Positions 8,514 to 17,474 are shown, counted from the first letter of the stretch. The stretch: DNA of 64,000 bases from Hymenobacter norwichensis DSM 15439 (GCF_000420705.1 NZ_ATVL01000008.1:887718-951717), one strand, 5' to 3'. Notes: generated from the letters alone by a model not told the origin. Made by a program: numbers and translations.

Positions 8514-8891
8514 TTACACCGATACCTGCTGAGGCTCTTCGGGGGCAGGGCGACGCATCCAAGCAGGGCCGCAGGTGGCGCGCATTTTCTGGCGGAACTT
8601 CTCTTGTTCCTCTGGAGATAAGCTAGCCATACGGGATTCCATCTTTTCGCGCATCATTTTGCGGCGGCGGGCCCAAGCTCCAGAGCGTCCGCCGCGGCCC
8701 CAGCCTCCGAATAAAATTCGGGAAAGCACTAACAGGCCTAGCGTTTGCCAAAAGTTGATGACAGGGCCGTTGAATAACTCCGGAACAAGCCGGTTCCAGA
8801 GAGTCATGGTAACGAAGCCGACGACGGCCACGAACAGACCGCCCAGCAGGATGAATTTGAGGCCAACTAGAGGCCGGAAAGAACGATTCAT
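8514..8891 (-). CDS. Small membrane protein of unknown function, downstream of a sigma factor
   Basis: I do not recognise a named family. The 125-residue protein has two hydrophobic helices (about residues 10-30 and 45-62), a Gly/Arg-rich stretch, then a basic helical tail with SPEEQEKFRQKMRATCG. The tail recalls Spy/CpxP-type helices, but this is weak. It is the second gene after the ECF sigma factor on the same strand, separated by a family A repeat. A regulatory partner of the sigma factor is possible but unproven. Confidence 0.7.
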   Translation of the reverse strand: MNRSFRPLVGLKFILLGGLFVAVVGFVTMTLWNRLVPELFNGPVINFWQTLGLLVLSRILFGGWGRGGRSGAWARRRKMMREKMESRMASLSPEEQEKFRQKMRATCGPAWMRRPAPEEPQQVSV

Positions 8892-8906
8892 TGGGTTGAG
8901 TTACTA

Positions 8907-9010
8907 AAAAACGTCGGTTGACGAAAGAAGCATCTCGCTAATGCTATTCCTCTTTTTGTTTTCAACGTCAGCACGCGAGATGCTTCGATAAGCTCAGGCA
9001 TGACGTTTTT
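8907..9010. repeat. Dispersed palindromic repeat, family A, copy 2
   Basis: AGAAGCATCTCGC (left) and GCGAGATGCTTC (right) form the inner arms, and AAAACGTC / GACGTTTT close the outer ends. This variant carries ATAAGCTCAGGCATGACG in the right arm, like copy 4. It separates the sigma-factor gene from the membrane protein gene. Confidence 0.85.
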
Positions 9011-9016
9011 AGGATG

Positions 9017-9598
9017 TTAATCAGTGAAAAGCTCCGTGTAAAGCTTTTGCAGCCGCTTACGCAAGTGTTGCACAGCGTAGTGCTTGCGCGAAATCAAGGT
9101 TTTGAGTGGAACTCCTGTTTCCTCCTCCATTTCGCGGAAGGTTTTATCTTCCAGTTCGTGCCAGATAAACACTTCACGCTGGGCGGCGGGCAGTTCAGCC
9201 AGCGCGTCGGACAGGGCTTCCATCAGCGTCTCGCGGAGTAGCCGGTTTTCTGGAGCATCATCAGGGGCAGGCAGAATGTCGGCGAGCAGAAGGGAGTTTT
9301 CCTCATCGCCGGAGAAGCCGCGGGCCAACTCATCCTCCAGCGAAGTTGTTTTCTTACGGCGGTAGAGGTCGGTGATTTTGTTGCGGGCCACCCGGAACAA
9401 CCAAGCGGCGGCTTGCTCTACCGGCTTGAGTACTCGGTAGCTTTCTACCAGTTCGGCAAAGACGTCTTGCAATACGTCTTCCGCCTCAGCGGGGTCGGGG
9501 ATGCGGCGACGGATGAACTGCAACAGCCGGCCGCGCTGCGCGCGCACGGCCTCCTGTATCTGCTGGTCCTGGTGGCCGGCCGTCATCGGTAGCGTCAT
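9017..9598 (-). CDS. ECF-type RNA polymerase sigma factor
   Basis: Extracytoplasmic-function sigma-70 protein. Region 2 is visible around PAEAEDVLQDVFAELVE and AAWLFRVARNKITDLYRR; region 4 around ALAELPAAQREVFIWHELEDKTF, followed by a helix-turn-helix. I chose the ATG at 9598, giving 193 residues. The frame stays open upstream to 9736 and an ATG at 9619 is an alternative, but those residues are not sigma-like. No anti-sigma gene of a known family is adjacent. The gene sits opposite in strand between nuoJ and nuoK. Confidence 0.9.
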   Translation of the reverse strand: MTLPMTAGHQDQQIQEAVRAQRGRLLQFIRRRIPDPAEAEDVLQDVFAELVESYRVLKPVEQAAAWLFRVARNKITDLYRRKKTTSLEDELARGFSGDEENSLLLADILPAPDDAPENRLLRETLMEALSDALAELPAAQREVFIWHELEDKTFREMEEETGVPLKTLISRKHYAVQHLRKRLQKLYTELFTD

Positions 9599-9850
9599 GG
9601 TGAGGGGTAGCGTTTCCATTCTGCTAACACAGACGAACGACGCTGAAAAATACTTCATTGGTTCTGTATTTTCTCTGGTCAGCCAGCTTTGCCAGGCAGC
9701 GGCAACCACCCATCTATTAGCTAGCACCAACGCCACTAACCTGGCAAGTACAGATCGTTTTGCCCTACATTATAAGGGTATAAGGGATTTACTCCCGAGA
9801 AGCCAGGCCGTAGCATGCTATTTAAGAGTGGCGTTTTCCAATTTTCAGGA
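9599..9850. other. Divergent intergenic region, sigma factor / nuoK
   Basis: About 320 nt separate the chosen sigma start from nuoK. Apart from the -7 element listed for nuoK and an open frame running back from the sigma gene, I see no further gene or repeat. No convincing promoter for the sigma factor was found. Confidence 0.4.
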
Positions 9851-9858
9851 TACCTTTG
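9851..9858 (+). promoter_or_regulatory. Candidate Bacteroidota -7 element for nuoKLMN
   Basis: TACCTTTG matches the TAnnTTTG consensus and lies about 64 nt before the nuoK ATG. No good -33 TTG is present at the usual 17-23 nt, so the call rests on the -7 box and on the need for a separate promoter after the nuoJ terminator. Confidence 0.5.
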
Positions 9859-9921
9859 CCAGCCTATTCATTACGGCTGCGCTCTGGCGTGCCGCTTCTT
9901 TTTCGCCGTCAACTGCCCCGC

Positions 9922-10254
9922 ATGGATCAGAACATACCGCAGGTTATTCAAACGGTTCCGCTTCAATACTACGTTTTCTTCGCCACGGCGCTTTTTGCCA
10001 TCGGAGTAATCGGGGTGCTTACCCGGCGGAACGCCATCATCATCTTTATGTGCATAGAGCTGATGCTGAACGCGGTAAACGTGCTACTAACAGCCTTTGC
10101 AGCGTATCGTTCTGATGCCAATGGCCAGGTTTTCGTGTTCTTCATCATGGCTGTGGCCGCTGCCGAAGTAGCGGTAGGGCTGGCCATCATCGTCATGATT
10201 TACCGCAACCTGCAGAATACTGACGTCAATCTGTTAAACCGACTGAAGTTCTAG
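9922..10254 (+). CDS. nuoK: NADH-quinone oxidoreductase subunit K
   Basis: Three-helix MrpC-type membrane subunit of complex I. The ATG at 9922 gives 110 residues, close to the family norm of 100-110. Upstream in-frame starts would add residues rich in Arg/Leu from the leader. Seen: GVIGVLTRRNAIIIFMCIELMLNAVN with the conserved helix-2 Glu, and helix 3 AAAEVAVGLAIIVMIYR with a second Glu. It is the first gene of the second nuo block, cut off from nuoJ by about 1.5 kb. Confidence 0.96.
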   Translation: MDQNIPQVIQTVPLQYYVFFATALFAIGVIGVLTRRNAIIIFMCIELMLNAVNVLLTAFAAYRSDANGQVFVFFIMAVAAAEVAVGLAIIVMIYRNLQNTDVNLLNRLKF

Positions 10255-10258
10255 TTTT

Positions 10259-10350
10259 GGGTCTTGGAGGCTTGAGGACTTAGGAGCTTGGTTGATGTTC
10301 AGCATCAGCCGAGAAATCCCAGCCCTTGAGCCCCCAGGCCCCCAAGACCC
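10259..10350. repeat. Stuttering inverted-repeat spacer (nuoK-nuoL gap)
   Basis: The outer 9 nt GGGTCTTGG (10259-10267) and CCAAGACCC (10342-10350) pair exactly. The arms (about 33 nt each) are made of GGAGGCTTGAGG-like and CTTGAGCCCCCAGG-like words that pair imperfectly. nuoL starts 6 nt later, so the whole gap is this structure. Confidence 0.7.
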
Positions 10351-10356
10351 TATTAT

Positions 10357-12303
10357 ATGCAAGAAACCGTTCTACCTGCCGCCAGCGCCCCGTATGCTAC
10401 GTTTCTGTACGTACTGATTCCGCTGCTACCTTTCCTGGGCTTTCTGATTAACGGGCTACTCAACAAGCGCCTCTCCGGCACGGTAGCCGGCGCCATCGGC
10501 AGCTTGGCGGTGCTGGGCTCGTTCGCCATTTCGGTGTTCCTGTTCCTGAACTTTCAGTATCAGTACACCGTCACGCTGTTCAACTGGATTTCGGTGGGCT
10601 CGATGCAGATTCCCTTCTCCTACCAAATCGACCAGCTCAGCTTGATTATGCTGCTGCTCGTAACGGGAGTGGGTTTCCTGATTCATGTGTACAGCATCGG
10701 CTATATGCACCACGACGAGAACGTGGGCAAGTTTTTCAGCTTCCTGAACCTATTCGTGTTCAGTATGCTAGTGCTGGTGCTGGGCGCCAACTTCGTGATT
10801 CTGTTTATTGGCTGGGAAGGTGTGGGGCTCTGCTCCTACCTACTTATTGGCTTCTGGAACAAGAACACCAGCTACAACAACGCTGCCAAGAAGGCCTTCA
10901 TCATCAACCGGGTCGGTGACTTGGGCTTCCTGCTCGGCATCTTCCTGATTTACCTGACCTTCGATTCGGTGCAGTACGCCGAGGTATTCCAGAAGGCCTC
11001 GGCCATGCAGATTGGCACTATGACCGTTACGGCCATTACGCTGCTGCTGTTCGTAGGTGCAATGGGCAAGTCGGCTCAGCTGCCGCTTTACACCTGGCTG
11101 CCCGACGCCATGGCCGGCCCTACCCCAGTATCGGCCCTGATTCACGCGGCCACCATGGTAACGGCGGGTATCTACATGATTCTGCGCGCCAACGTGCTGT
11201 TCACGCTGGCGCCCCATACGCTGGAAGTTATTGCCATCATTGGGGCGGCTACGGCCTTGTTTGCCGCCACTATTGGTCTGGCCCAAAATGACATCAAAAA
11301 GGTATTAGCCTATTCCACCGTTTCGCAGTTGGGCTACATGTTCTTGGCCCTGGGCGTAATGGGCTATAGCACCAGCTTATTTCACGTGCTAACCCACGCC
11401 TTCTTCAAAGCCTTGATGTTCTTGGGCGCGGGCTCGGTGATTCACGCTATGAGCAACGAGCAGGATATGCGCCGCATGGGTGGCCTACGCAAGGCCCTGC
11501 CCATTACGTTTATCACCTTCCTGATTGGCTGTTTGGCCATTGCTGGCATTCCGCCATTCTCGGGTTTCTTCTCGAAAGATGAAATCCTACTGCACGCCTT
11601 TGAGCACAGTAAGGTGCTGTACGCTGTGGGCTTGTTTACGGCCTTCCTGACGGCGTTCTACATGTTCCGTTTGCTGTTCCTGACCTTCTTCGGCGAATTC
11701 CGGGGTACTGAGGAGCAGAAACACCACCTACATGAGTCGCCGGCTTCTATGACGCTGCCGCTCGTTGTGCTGGCTATTCTGGCCGCCGTGGGTGGTTTCA
11801 TGAACGCCCCGTTCTTTCTGGGTGAAGACCACGCCTACCTTGCCAACTACCTCGCACCACTCTTTACGTACTCGCAACGCCTCAATCCGGCTGCCTTCAC
11901 TGTGCACGCCGACCACGCCACCGAGCTGATGCTCATCGGCCTGTCGGTGGGTGCGGGTGTGCTGGGCATCGTGCTAGCCTACGTGCAGTACGTGAGCCGT
12001 GGGGTGCGGCCAGCTGAGGAAGAAGCACAACGCTCGGCCCCAGAAAACCTGGTGTACCACAAATACTACATCGACGAACTGTACAACGCCCTATTCGTGC
12101 GCCCAACCATGTGGCTCTCGAAAGGCTTGCACCGCTACGTAGAGCAAGGCGTCATCGACCCTATTGTGAACAGCTTTGGCCGCGTTACCATGGGCGGCGG
12201 GAAATTGCTGCGCTACGTGCAAACCGGCTCGGTGGAAACCTATCTGATTCTGATGGTAGTCGGTATCGTGCTGATACTGGCGCTGAACTCCGGGAGGCTG
12301 TAG
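10357..12303 (+). CDS. nuoL: NADH-quinone oxidoreductase subunit L
   Basis: Largest antiporter-like proton-pumping subunit, with the long lateral helix. At 648 residues it is normal. Seen: DQLSLIMLLLVTGVGFLIH, GWEGVGLCSYLLIGFW (conserved Glu in helix 5), PLYTWLPDAMAGPTPVSALI (pump Lys/His region), and LTHAFFKALMFLGAGSVIH. The C-terminus includes the region expected for the lateral helix and last membrane anchor. nuoM follows after 96 nt. Confidence 0.98.
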   Translation: MQETVLPAASAPYATFLYVLIPLLPFLGFLINGLLNKRLSGTVAGAIGSLAVLGSFAISVFLFLNFQYQYTVTLFNWISVGSMQIPFSYQIDQLSLIMLLLVTGVGFLIHVYSIGYMHHDENVGKFFSFLNLFVFSMLVLVLGANFVILFIGWEGVGLCSYLLIGFWNKNTSYNNAAKKAFIINRVGDLGFLLGIFLIYLTFDSVQYAEVFQKASAMQIGTMTVTAITLLLFVGAMGKSAQLPLYTWLPDAMAGPTPVSALIHAATMVTAGIYMILRANVLFTLAPHTLEVIAIIGAATALFAATIGLAQNDIKKVLAYSTVSQLGYMFLALGVMGYSTSLFHVLTHAFFKALMFLGAGSVIHAMSNEQDMRRMGGLRKALPITFITFLIGCLAIAGIPPFSGFFSKDEILLHAFEHSKVLYAVGLFTAFLTAFYMFRLLFLTFFGEFRGTEEQKHHLHESPASMTLPLVVLAILAAVGGFMNAPFFLGEDHAYLANYLAPLFTYSQRLNPAAFTVHADHATELMLIGLSVGAGVLGIVLAYVQYVSRGVRPAEEEAQRSAPENLVYHKYYIDELYNALFVRPTMWLSKGLHRYVEQGVIDPIVNSFGRVTMGGGKLLRYVQTGSVETYLILMVVGIVLILALNSGRL

Positions 12304-12399
12304 GAATACACCTTCCCATCTTTCGCTTAAACTGTCGTCGGCTGATCAGAGACCTTTCTTCTATCAGTTTGCACGCCTTCGGAACAACCTGCTTAGCTA

Positions 12400-13869
12400 A
12401 TGCTCACAGTTCTCCTTCTACTCTGGCCCGTTGCGGCCGCCCTGCTTCTGCACTTCTTCAAAGGCAGTGCTGCCCGCGTGGCGGCATTTGGCGCGGCCTT
12501 GGTTGAGTTCGTGCTGGCAACGTACGTAGCCATTACGTTCAACAGCAGCAGCACCGACCAATTCTCGGTCAATCTGCCCTGGATTGCATCGGCGGGTATC
12601 AACTTTCATGTGGGAATGGATGGTTTGAGCTTACTGTTGGTGCTGCTCACTACTTTCCTAGTGCCAATCATTCTGCTGGCTTCTTTTCGCCGCAGCTTTG
12701 AAAATGCCTCGGCATTTTATGCTCTGGTGCTGTTCATGGAAACCGGGTTGATAGGCGTATTCACGGCGCAAGATGCCTTTCTGTTCTACTTCTTCTGGGA
12801 AGTGGCCCTCATTCCGATTTACTTCCTGGCCGGCGTGTGGGGCGGCATCAATCGCGCCAAGGTCACATTCAAGTTTTTTCTGTACACCATCGTTGGTTCG
12901 CTGTTCATGTTGGCGGGCTTTGTATACCTCTACTTCCAGACTGGCCCCGCCGCCAACGGCCTCGCGGCGCACAACTCCGACCTAGCTTCGTTCTATAATC
13001 TAAGCTTGAGCGCGCAGGAGCAATCCTGGCTGTTCTGGCTGATTTTTGCGGCCTTCGCCGTGAAGATGCCCATCTTCCCCTTCCACACTTGGCAGCCCGA
13101 TACCTACACCGAGTCGCCGGCTCCGGCTACCATGCTGCTCTCGGGCATCATGCTGAAAATGGGTATCTACGGTTGCATGCGCTGGCTGCTGCCCGTAGTG
13201 CCACTCGGCGTGAGCCAGTGGCAGAACCTAGTCCTAATCCTGTCGATTATCGGCATCATCTACGGCGCCATCATTGCCATTCGGCAGCAGGATGTAAAGC
13301 GGCTTATTGCTTACTCGTCGCTCTCCCATGTGGGACTCATGGCGGCCGGGGTGTTCTCGCTCACCCAAATTGGTTTGCAGGGTGCTAGCATTCAGATGCT
13401 GGCTCACGGCGTGAACGTAGTAGGCATGTTCTTCATTGCCGACTGCATTGAGCGCCGTACCAACACCCGCCTGATTCCGGACCTGGGCGGCCTCACCCGC
13501 CGCACCCCCTTGCTGACGGTGTGCTTCCTGGTGCTGCTGCTGGGGACGGTGGCACTGCCCCTCACCAACGGATTTGTAGGCGAGTTCCTGCTGCTCGGCG
13601 GTGTGTACCAGTATAACGCCTGGATGGGCGCTGTAGCCGGTATTACCATCATTCTGGCGGCCGTGTACCTATTGCGCATGTTCCAGCGCGTGATGCTTGG
13701 CCCCGACTCGTCATTCTCGGAAACCATCACCGACTTGACCGGCGCGGAGCTGGCCGTGCTGGTGCCGCTTATCGTGCTGGTCTTCTGGATTGGCTTGTTC
13801 CCGAATACGTTCCTGCACCTGTCGGAAGGCAGTGTGATGGGAATCCTCAGTGAGGTAGTGAAACGATAA
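12400..13869 (+). CDS. nuoM: NADH-quinone oxidoreductase subunit M
   Basis: Second antiporter-like proton-pumping subunit. 489 residues, about 14 helices. Family features: FHVGMDGLSLLLVLLTTFL, FYFFWEVALIPIYFLAGVWG with the conserved helix-5 Glu, FPFHTWQPDTYTESPAPATM, and RLIAYSSLSHVGL. The 96-nt gap from nuoL holds no clear structure. A family B repeat separates it from nuoN. Confidence 0.98.
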   Translation: MLTVLLLLWPVAAALLLHFFKGSAARVAAFGAALVEFVLATYVAITFNSSSTDQFSVNLPWIASAGINFHVGMDGLSLLLVLLTTFLVPIILLASFRRSFENASAFYALVLFMETGLIGVFTAQDAFLFYFFWEVALIPIYFLAGVWGGINRAKVTFKFFLYTIVGSLFMLAGFVYLYFQTGPAANGLAAHNSDLASFYNLSLSAQEQSWLFWLIFAAFAVKMPIFPFHTWQPDTYTESPAPATMLLSGIMLKMGIYGCMRWLLPVVPLGVSQWQNLVLILSIIGIIYGAIIAIRQQDVKRLIAYSSLSHVGLMAAGVFSLTQIGLQGASIQMLAHGVNVVGMFFIADCIERRTNTRLIPDLGGLTRRTPLLTVCFLVLLLGTVALPLTNGFVGEFLLLGGVYQYNAWMGAVAGITIILAAVYLLRMFQRVMLGPDSSFSETITDLTGAELAVLVPLIVLVFWIGLFPNTFLHLSEGSVMGILSEVVKR

Positions 13870-13875
13870 ATTGCC

Positions 13876-13980
13876 TGTAGCGCGAGGCCTTTGCTTCGCG
13901 TATCGTTGCACGACTGCCCCGGCTGCTTGCCCCTCGTCCAACGATATAAATGATACGCGAAGTGAAGACTTCGCGCTACA
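13876..13980. repeat. Dispersed inverted repeat, family B (nuoM-nuoN gap)
   Basis: TGTAGCGCGA at 13876-13885 pairs with TCGCGCTACA at 13971-13980, and the inner words CTTCGCGTATCGTTG / CAACGAT...ATACGCGAAG pair as well. The loop of about 30 nt is unique. Only one copy is in this window; I assign it to a family because near-identical GTAGCGCGAAG words are common in Hymenobacter (recollection). Confidence 0.75.
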
Positions 13981-13994
13981 TCCAACGCCCGCCC

Positions 13995-15404
13995 ATGTTT
14001 GCAATTGTTCTTCTCTCTGTTTTTGGCCTTGGCAACCTCTTTCTAGGGTTCCTGCGCTCCAACCGGATTCTGCTGCCAGCCGCCATGCTCATGCTGGGCA
14101 CGGTCCTGACGGTGAATTTCCTCGACTGGAATGCCGGCCCACAGTCGTTTTTCAACGGCATGCTCATCGTCGATAACTTCTCGGTGGTGTTTACCGGCAT
14201 TGTGGTGCTCACAGCGCTGCTGCTGATACCTTTTTCTGAGCAATACGTGCTCGACGGGCAGCCCAACCTAGCCGAATACTACTCGCTGCTGCTGTTTTCG
14301 CTGGTGGGCGCCATCATGATGGTGGCTTACAATCACTTACTGATGCTGTTTTTGGGCATTGAAATCCTGAGTGTGGCCATGTATGTGCTGGCAGGAGCTC
14401 AGAAAACTAACTTGCGTTCCAACGAAGCGGCTCTGAAGTATTTTCTGATGGGCGCGTTTGCTACGGGTATCCTGCTGTTCGGGGTGGCGCTGGTGTACGG
14501 CGCTACTGGCACCTTCGAGCTGGCCAACATCCGGTTTGCCGTGCAGAATCCCACCAACGCCTCCCTTACCCCGATGCTCTACATTGGGATGCTGATGATG
14601 CTGATTGGCATCGGCTTTAAGGTCTCGGCCGCGCCTTTCCACTTCTGGACCCCCGACGTGTATGAGGGCACCCCTACCTTCTTCACGGCGTTTATGAGCA
14701 CGGTGGTAAAAACTGCCGGCTTCGCGGCCTTCCTGAAACTGCTGGTGCAGGCTTTTCCAGCAGCTTCGGCGCAGGGCTTGTGGTTGCCTACGCTTACCGC
14801 CATGTGCGTGCTTACGCTAGCCATCGGCAACGTGGGCGCGGTAGCGCAAAACAGCGCCAAGCGTATGCTGGCCTACTCCAGCGTGTCGCACGCTGGCTAC
14901 CTGCTTATCGGACTTGTGGCATTCAATGGTGAGTTGGAAGGCGCATCGGCCAACAGCATTTTCTTTTATTCGCTGGCTTATTCGGTAGCTACGGTGGCGG
15001 CCTTCGGCGTGCTGAAACTGGTATCGGAGCAGCGCATGCGCGAAGATTACGACGGGCTGAACGGCCTGGCCAAAACCAATCCGCTACTGGCCTTCGTGCT
15101 GACGGTGGCCATGCTTTCCTTAGCTGGCATTCCACTTACAGGCGGCTTTTTCGGCAAGTTCTTCGTGTTTTCGGCCGCCGTTGAAAACGGGCACATTGGC
15201 TTGGTGGTATTTGCTGTGGTGATGTCGATGGTGAGTATTTATTACTACCTGCGCCCCATCATTGCCATGTATATGCGCGATACCGATGCCGATACGGCCG
15301 AGCCCTTGCAGGTAAGCGGGTTTCAGTCGGCCGCGTTTCTGCTGCTGGCTTTGCTGACCGTGGTACTAGGCGTGTTGCCGGGTATTATAGCCGGTATCCT
15401 GTAG
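13995..15404 (+). CDS. nuoN: NADH-quinone oxidoreductase subunit N
   Basis: Third antiporter-like subunit, completing complex I. I start it at the ATG at 13995 (MFAIVLLSVFG), because the in-frame ATG at 13950 lies within the family B repeat and would add a charged tail. 469 residues. Seen: LFLGIEILSVAMYVLAG (helix-5 Glu), FHFWTPDVYEGTPT, RMLAYSSVSHAGYLLIG and GGFFGKFFVFSAAVE. A terminator lies 26 nt downstream, ending the operon. Confidence 0.97.
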   Translation: MFAIVLLSVFGLGNLFLGFLRSNRILLPAAMLMLGTVLTVNFLDWNAGPQSFFNGMLIVDNFSVVFTGIVVLTALLLIPFSEQYVLDGQPNLAEYYSLLLFSLVGAIMMVAYNHLLMLFLGIEILSVAMYVLAGAQKTNLRSNEAALKYFLMGAFATGILLFGVALVYGATGTFELANIRFAVQNPTNASLTPMLYIGMLMMLIGIGFKVSAAPFHFWTPDVYEGTPTFFTAFMSTVVKTAGFAAFLKLLVQAFPAASAQGLWLPTLTAMCVLTLAIGNVGAVAQNSAKRMLAYSSVSHAGYLLIGLVAFNGELEGASANSIFFYSLAYSVATVAAFGVLKLVSEQRMREDYDGLNGLAKTNPLLAFVLTVAMLSLAGIPLTGGFFGKFFVFSAAVENGHIGLVVFAVVMSMVSIYYYLRPIIAMYMRDTDADTAEPLQVSGFQSAAFLLLALLTVVLGVLPGIIAGIL

Positions 15405-15430
15405 CCTCTAGGTTATTTAATTACTCAGCG

Positions 15431-15460
15431 AAGAGCGGCTTACGGGCCGCTCTTTTCTTT
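15431..15460 (+). terminator. Intrinsic terminator of the nuo operon
   Basis: AAGAGCGGC at 15431-15439, loop TTACGG, GCCGCTCTT at 15446-15454, then a T-rich run. It is a classic rho-independent hairpin, 26 nt after the nuoN stop. Confidence 0.92.
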
Positions 15461-15525
15461 TGAAGCAGCCGCCACTTTGCTCCTGGCTTCTCCTGACTTC
15501 ACCAACTCAGCAGCTTTTTGTGCCT

Positions 15526-16662
15526 ATGCCCCTAACCACTTCCTCCGTTTTGTTGCAGCGGCTCAGCATTATTTGTCTGATATGGGTGCTACCGTTTCAT
15601 GGCGCACTGGCGCAGGTAGGGCCCGCCACAACGGCTAGTGTTCCGGAGCAGTCATTCGAGGCTTTTTGGCATGCGTTTCGTGACCATTACGCTTTCTTCC
15701 CGCAGAAACAGGTTGATTGGGAAGCCACTTACGCCACCTACCGCCCGCAGGTAAGCGCCCAGACCACGGACTCGGAACTGGTGGCCATCTTCCGGCAGAT
15801 GGTGGAGCCCCTGCACGACGGGCACATCACTATTGCGCGCGGCGAAACGATGCTATATAAGGGCGAAAGCACCCGCAATTCTTTCAAGCAAATCTTCAAA
15901 AGCGTGCAGCCTCAGTTTTGGCAGGTTGCTCACCAGCAACTACAGGCTGCTGGTTTCGCGCCGGTTCAGGCCAGTGGCCCCGTCTTCAAGGAAAAGCCTT
16001 TGCTGTATACCACCCGCACGGCAACGGTTGGCTACCTGCATCTGACGCGCTTCTTCGCTGAGGCTAAAGGTGTGATGGGCACGGCAGCCCAGGAAAAGCG
16101 CGACGCCAAGCTGCTAGAAAAACACGTTTCCAAAGCCTTGGCGCAGATGGCAGATTGTCAGGTGCTGCTGATCGACGTGCGCGACAATGGCGGCGGCCAC
16201 AGTGGTTACGAACTAGCCGGCCGATTCAGCGACCAGCGTGTCCTAGCCAACTATAAAGCCATCAGGCAAGCTGGCAGTTATGAGCAATTTGGAGAGCCCC
16301 AGGCGTTTTACCTGACTCCCGCGAAAGGTCCGCGCTTCACAGGCTCGGTGGTACTGCTCACCAGCGACCAAACAGCCAGCGCCGCCGAGGATTTCACGCT
16401 GGCGCTGGCCCAACGCCCCCAGGTTGTACGGGTGGGCACCGCTACTAAGGGCATGCTTTCCGATATGTACGGCACCCGGCTGCCAAATGGGCTGGAAATC
16501 ACCCTATCCAATCAGCGCTACACTACGCCACAAGGCCAAGTACTGGAGGACGTGGGCGTTGCGCCAACTGTGTTCGTGGAGAACACGCTACCGGACCTGG
16601 AGCGGCAACACGACGCTGTGCTGGCGCAAGCCCTGAAGGAAGCCCGTAAACTCACTCGGTAG
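15526..16662 (+). CDS. S41-family (tail-specific/tricorn-type) peptidase, secreted
   Basis: Serine peptidase of the C-terminal-processing family, predicted to act in the periplasm or outside. The ATG at 15526 gives an N-terminal signal peptide (hydrophobic stretch ending HGALAQ) and a 378-residue protein; the longer frame from 15460 starts in the terminator region. The S41 core is visible: LIDVRDNGGGHSG strand-loop, and LLTSDQTASAAEDF with the probable nucleophile S285. No PDZ domain is obvious. It stands alone between nuoN and a convergent response-regulator gene. Confidence 0.88.
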   Translation: MPLTTSSVLLQRLSIICLIWVLPFHGALAQVGPATTASVPEQSFEAFWHAFRDHYAFFPQKQVDWEATYATYRPQVSAQTTDSELVAIFRQMVEPLHDGHITIARGETMLYKGESTRNSFKQIFKSVQPQFWQVAHQQLQAAGFAPVQASGPVFKEKPLLYTTRTATVGYLHLTRFFAEAKGVMGTAAQEKRDAKLLEKHVSKALAQMADCQVLLIDVRDNGGGHSGYELAGRFSDQRVLANYKAIRQAGSYEQFGEPQAFYLTPAKGPRFTGSVVLLTSDQTASAAEDFTLALAQRPQVVRVGTATKGMLSDMYGTRLPNGLEITLSNQRYTTPQGQVLEDVGVAPTVFVENTLPDLERQHDAVLAQALKEARKLTR

Positions 16663-16694
16663 CGCTGGTTTATGTGCAACGCTGCTGCCCGCCA

Positions 16695-17351
16695 CTAGCT
16701 TTTGGTCAGCCCCTCCCGCAGTGCTTTGCTTACGGCCTCGGTCATGGAACGCACATGCAGTTTCTCGTAGATTTTTTTGATATGCGACCGGACAGTATCA
16801 ATGCTGATGCTGCGGTCGGCGGCAATCATCTTGTAGCTGTAGCCCTCCACCAGCAGCCCCAGAATCTCCTGCTCGCGGGCACTCAGGTTGGCGTGCGACT
16901 CTTCGGCGGGGCGGCGGGGTAGCGCTTTCGGGAACAGGCGTAATACCTGCCGGGCAATGGCGGGCGTCATGGGCGCGCCGCCGGCCCGCACTTCGCCAAT
17001 AGCATCGAGCAGCCGCACCGGGGATGTTTTCTTGAGTAGATACCCGTCGGCGCCAGCACAGATGGCATCAAACACTCGGTCGTTTTCCTCGAACACGGTC
17101 AGCATCACCACATTGATATCGGGCGCTACGGCCTTGATGCGGCGCAACCCCTCAATACCAGTGCAGCCGGGCATGTCGATATCCATAAGCACCACATCGG
17201 GGCGCAGGCGCTCCATGTCAGCCTGAGCTTGCATGCAGTTGCCAATTGCGCCGACCAGCTCCAGCCCCGGTGCCCCCGACAAAAGCTGGCTCAAACTGGT
17301 GCGTAAGTCCGCATTGTCTTCGTAAATAAGTACACGGGTAACGGTTGGCAT
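16695..17351 (-). CDS. NarL/FixJ-family response regulator
   Basis: Two-component regulator with a receiver domain (residues 5-120) and a LuxR-type helix-turn-helix (about 150-215). Seen: acidic pair E11-D12, phospho-acceptor D57 (LMDIDMPG), a conserved LLKKTS lysine, and the DNA-binding motif LSAREQEILGLLVEGYSYKM. 218 residues. It is 122 nt downstream of the propeller kinase gene on the same strand, its likely partner, with an inverted-repeat spacer in the gap. Confidence 0.95.
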   Translation of the reverse strand: MPTVTRVLIYEDNADLRTSLSQLLSGAPGLELVGAIGNCMQAQADMERLRPDVVLMDIDMPGCTGIEGLRRIKAVAPDINVVMLTVFEENDRVFDAICAGADGYLLKKTSPVRLLDAIGEVRAGGAPMTPAIARQVLRLFPKALPRRPAEESHANLSAREQEILGLLVEGYSYKMIAADRSISIDTVRSHIKKIYEKLHVRSMTEAVSKALREGLTKS

Positions 17352-17429
17352 GTGGCTGGCTGTAAGGATTACGCGCAGCTAATATACAGCCCCCATTCCT
17401 CCGGCGCGACTACATAATGATGTGAGATG

Positions 17430-17474
17430 AATAAGTGGATGGATGGTGTACAGTCACCCATCCATTCACTTATT
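17430..17474. repeat. Inverted-repeat spacer between kinase and regulator genes
   Basis: AATAAGTGGATGGATGGTG (17430-17448) pairs with CACCCATCCATTCACTTATT (17455-17474) with only small mismatches around a 6-nt loop. It begins at the kinase stop codon, so it could act as a partial terminator that lowers regulator output. The arms are again a repeated short word (GGATGGATGG). Confidence 0.75.
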
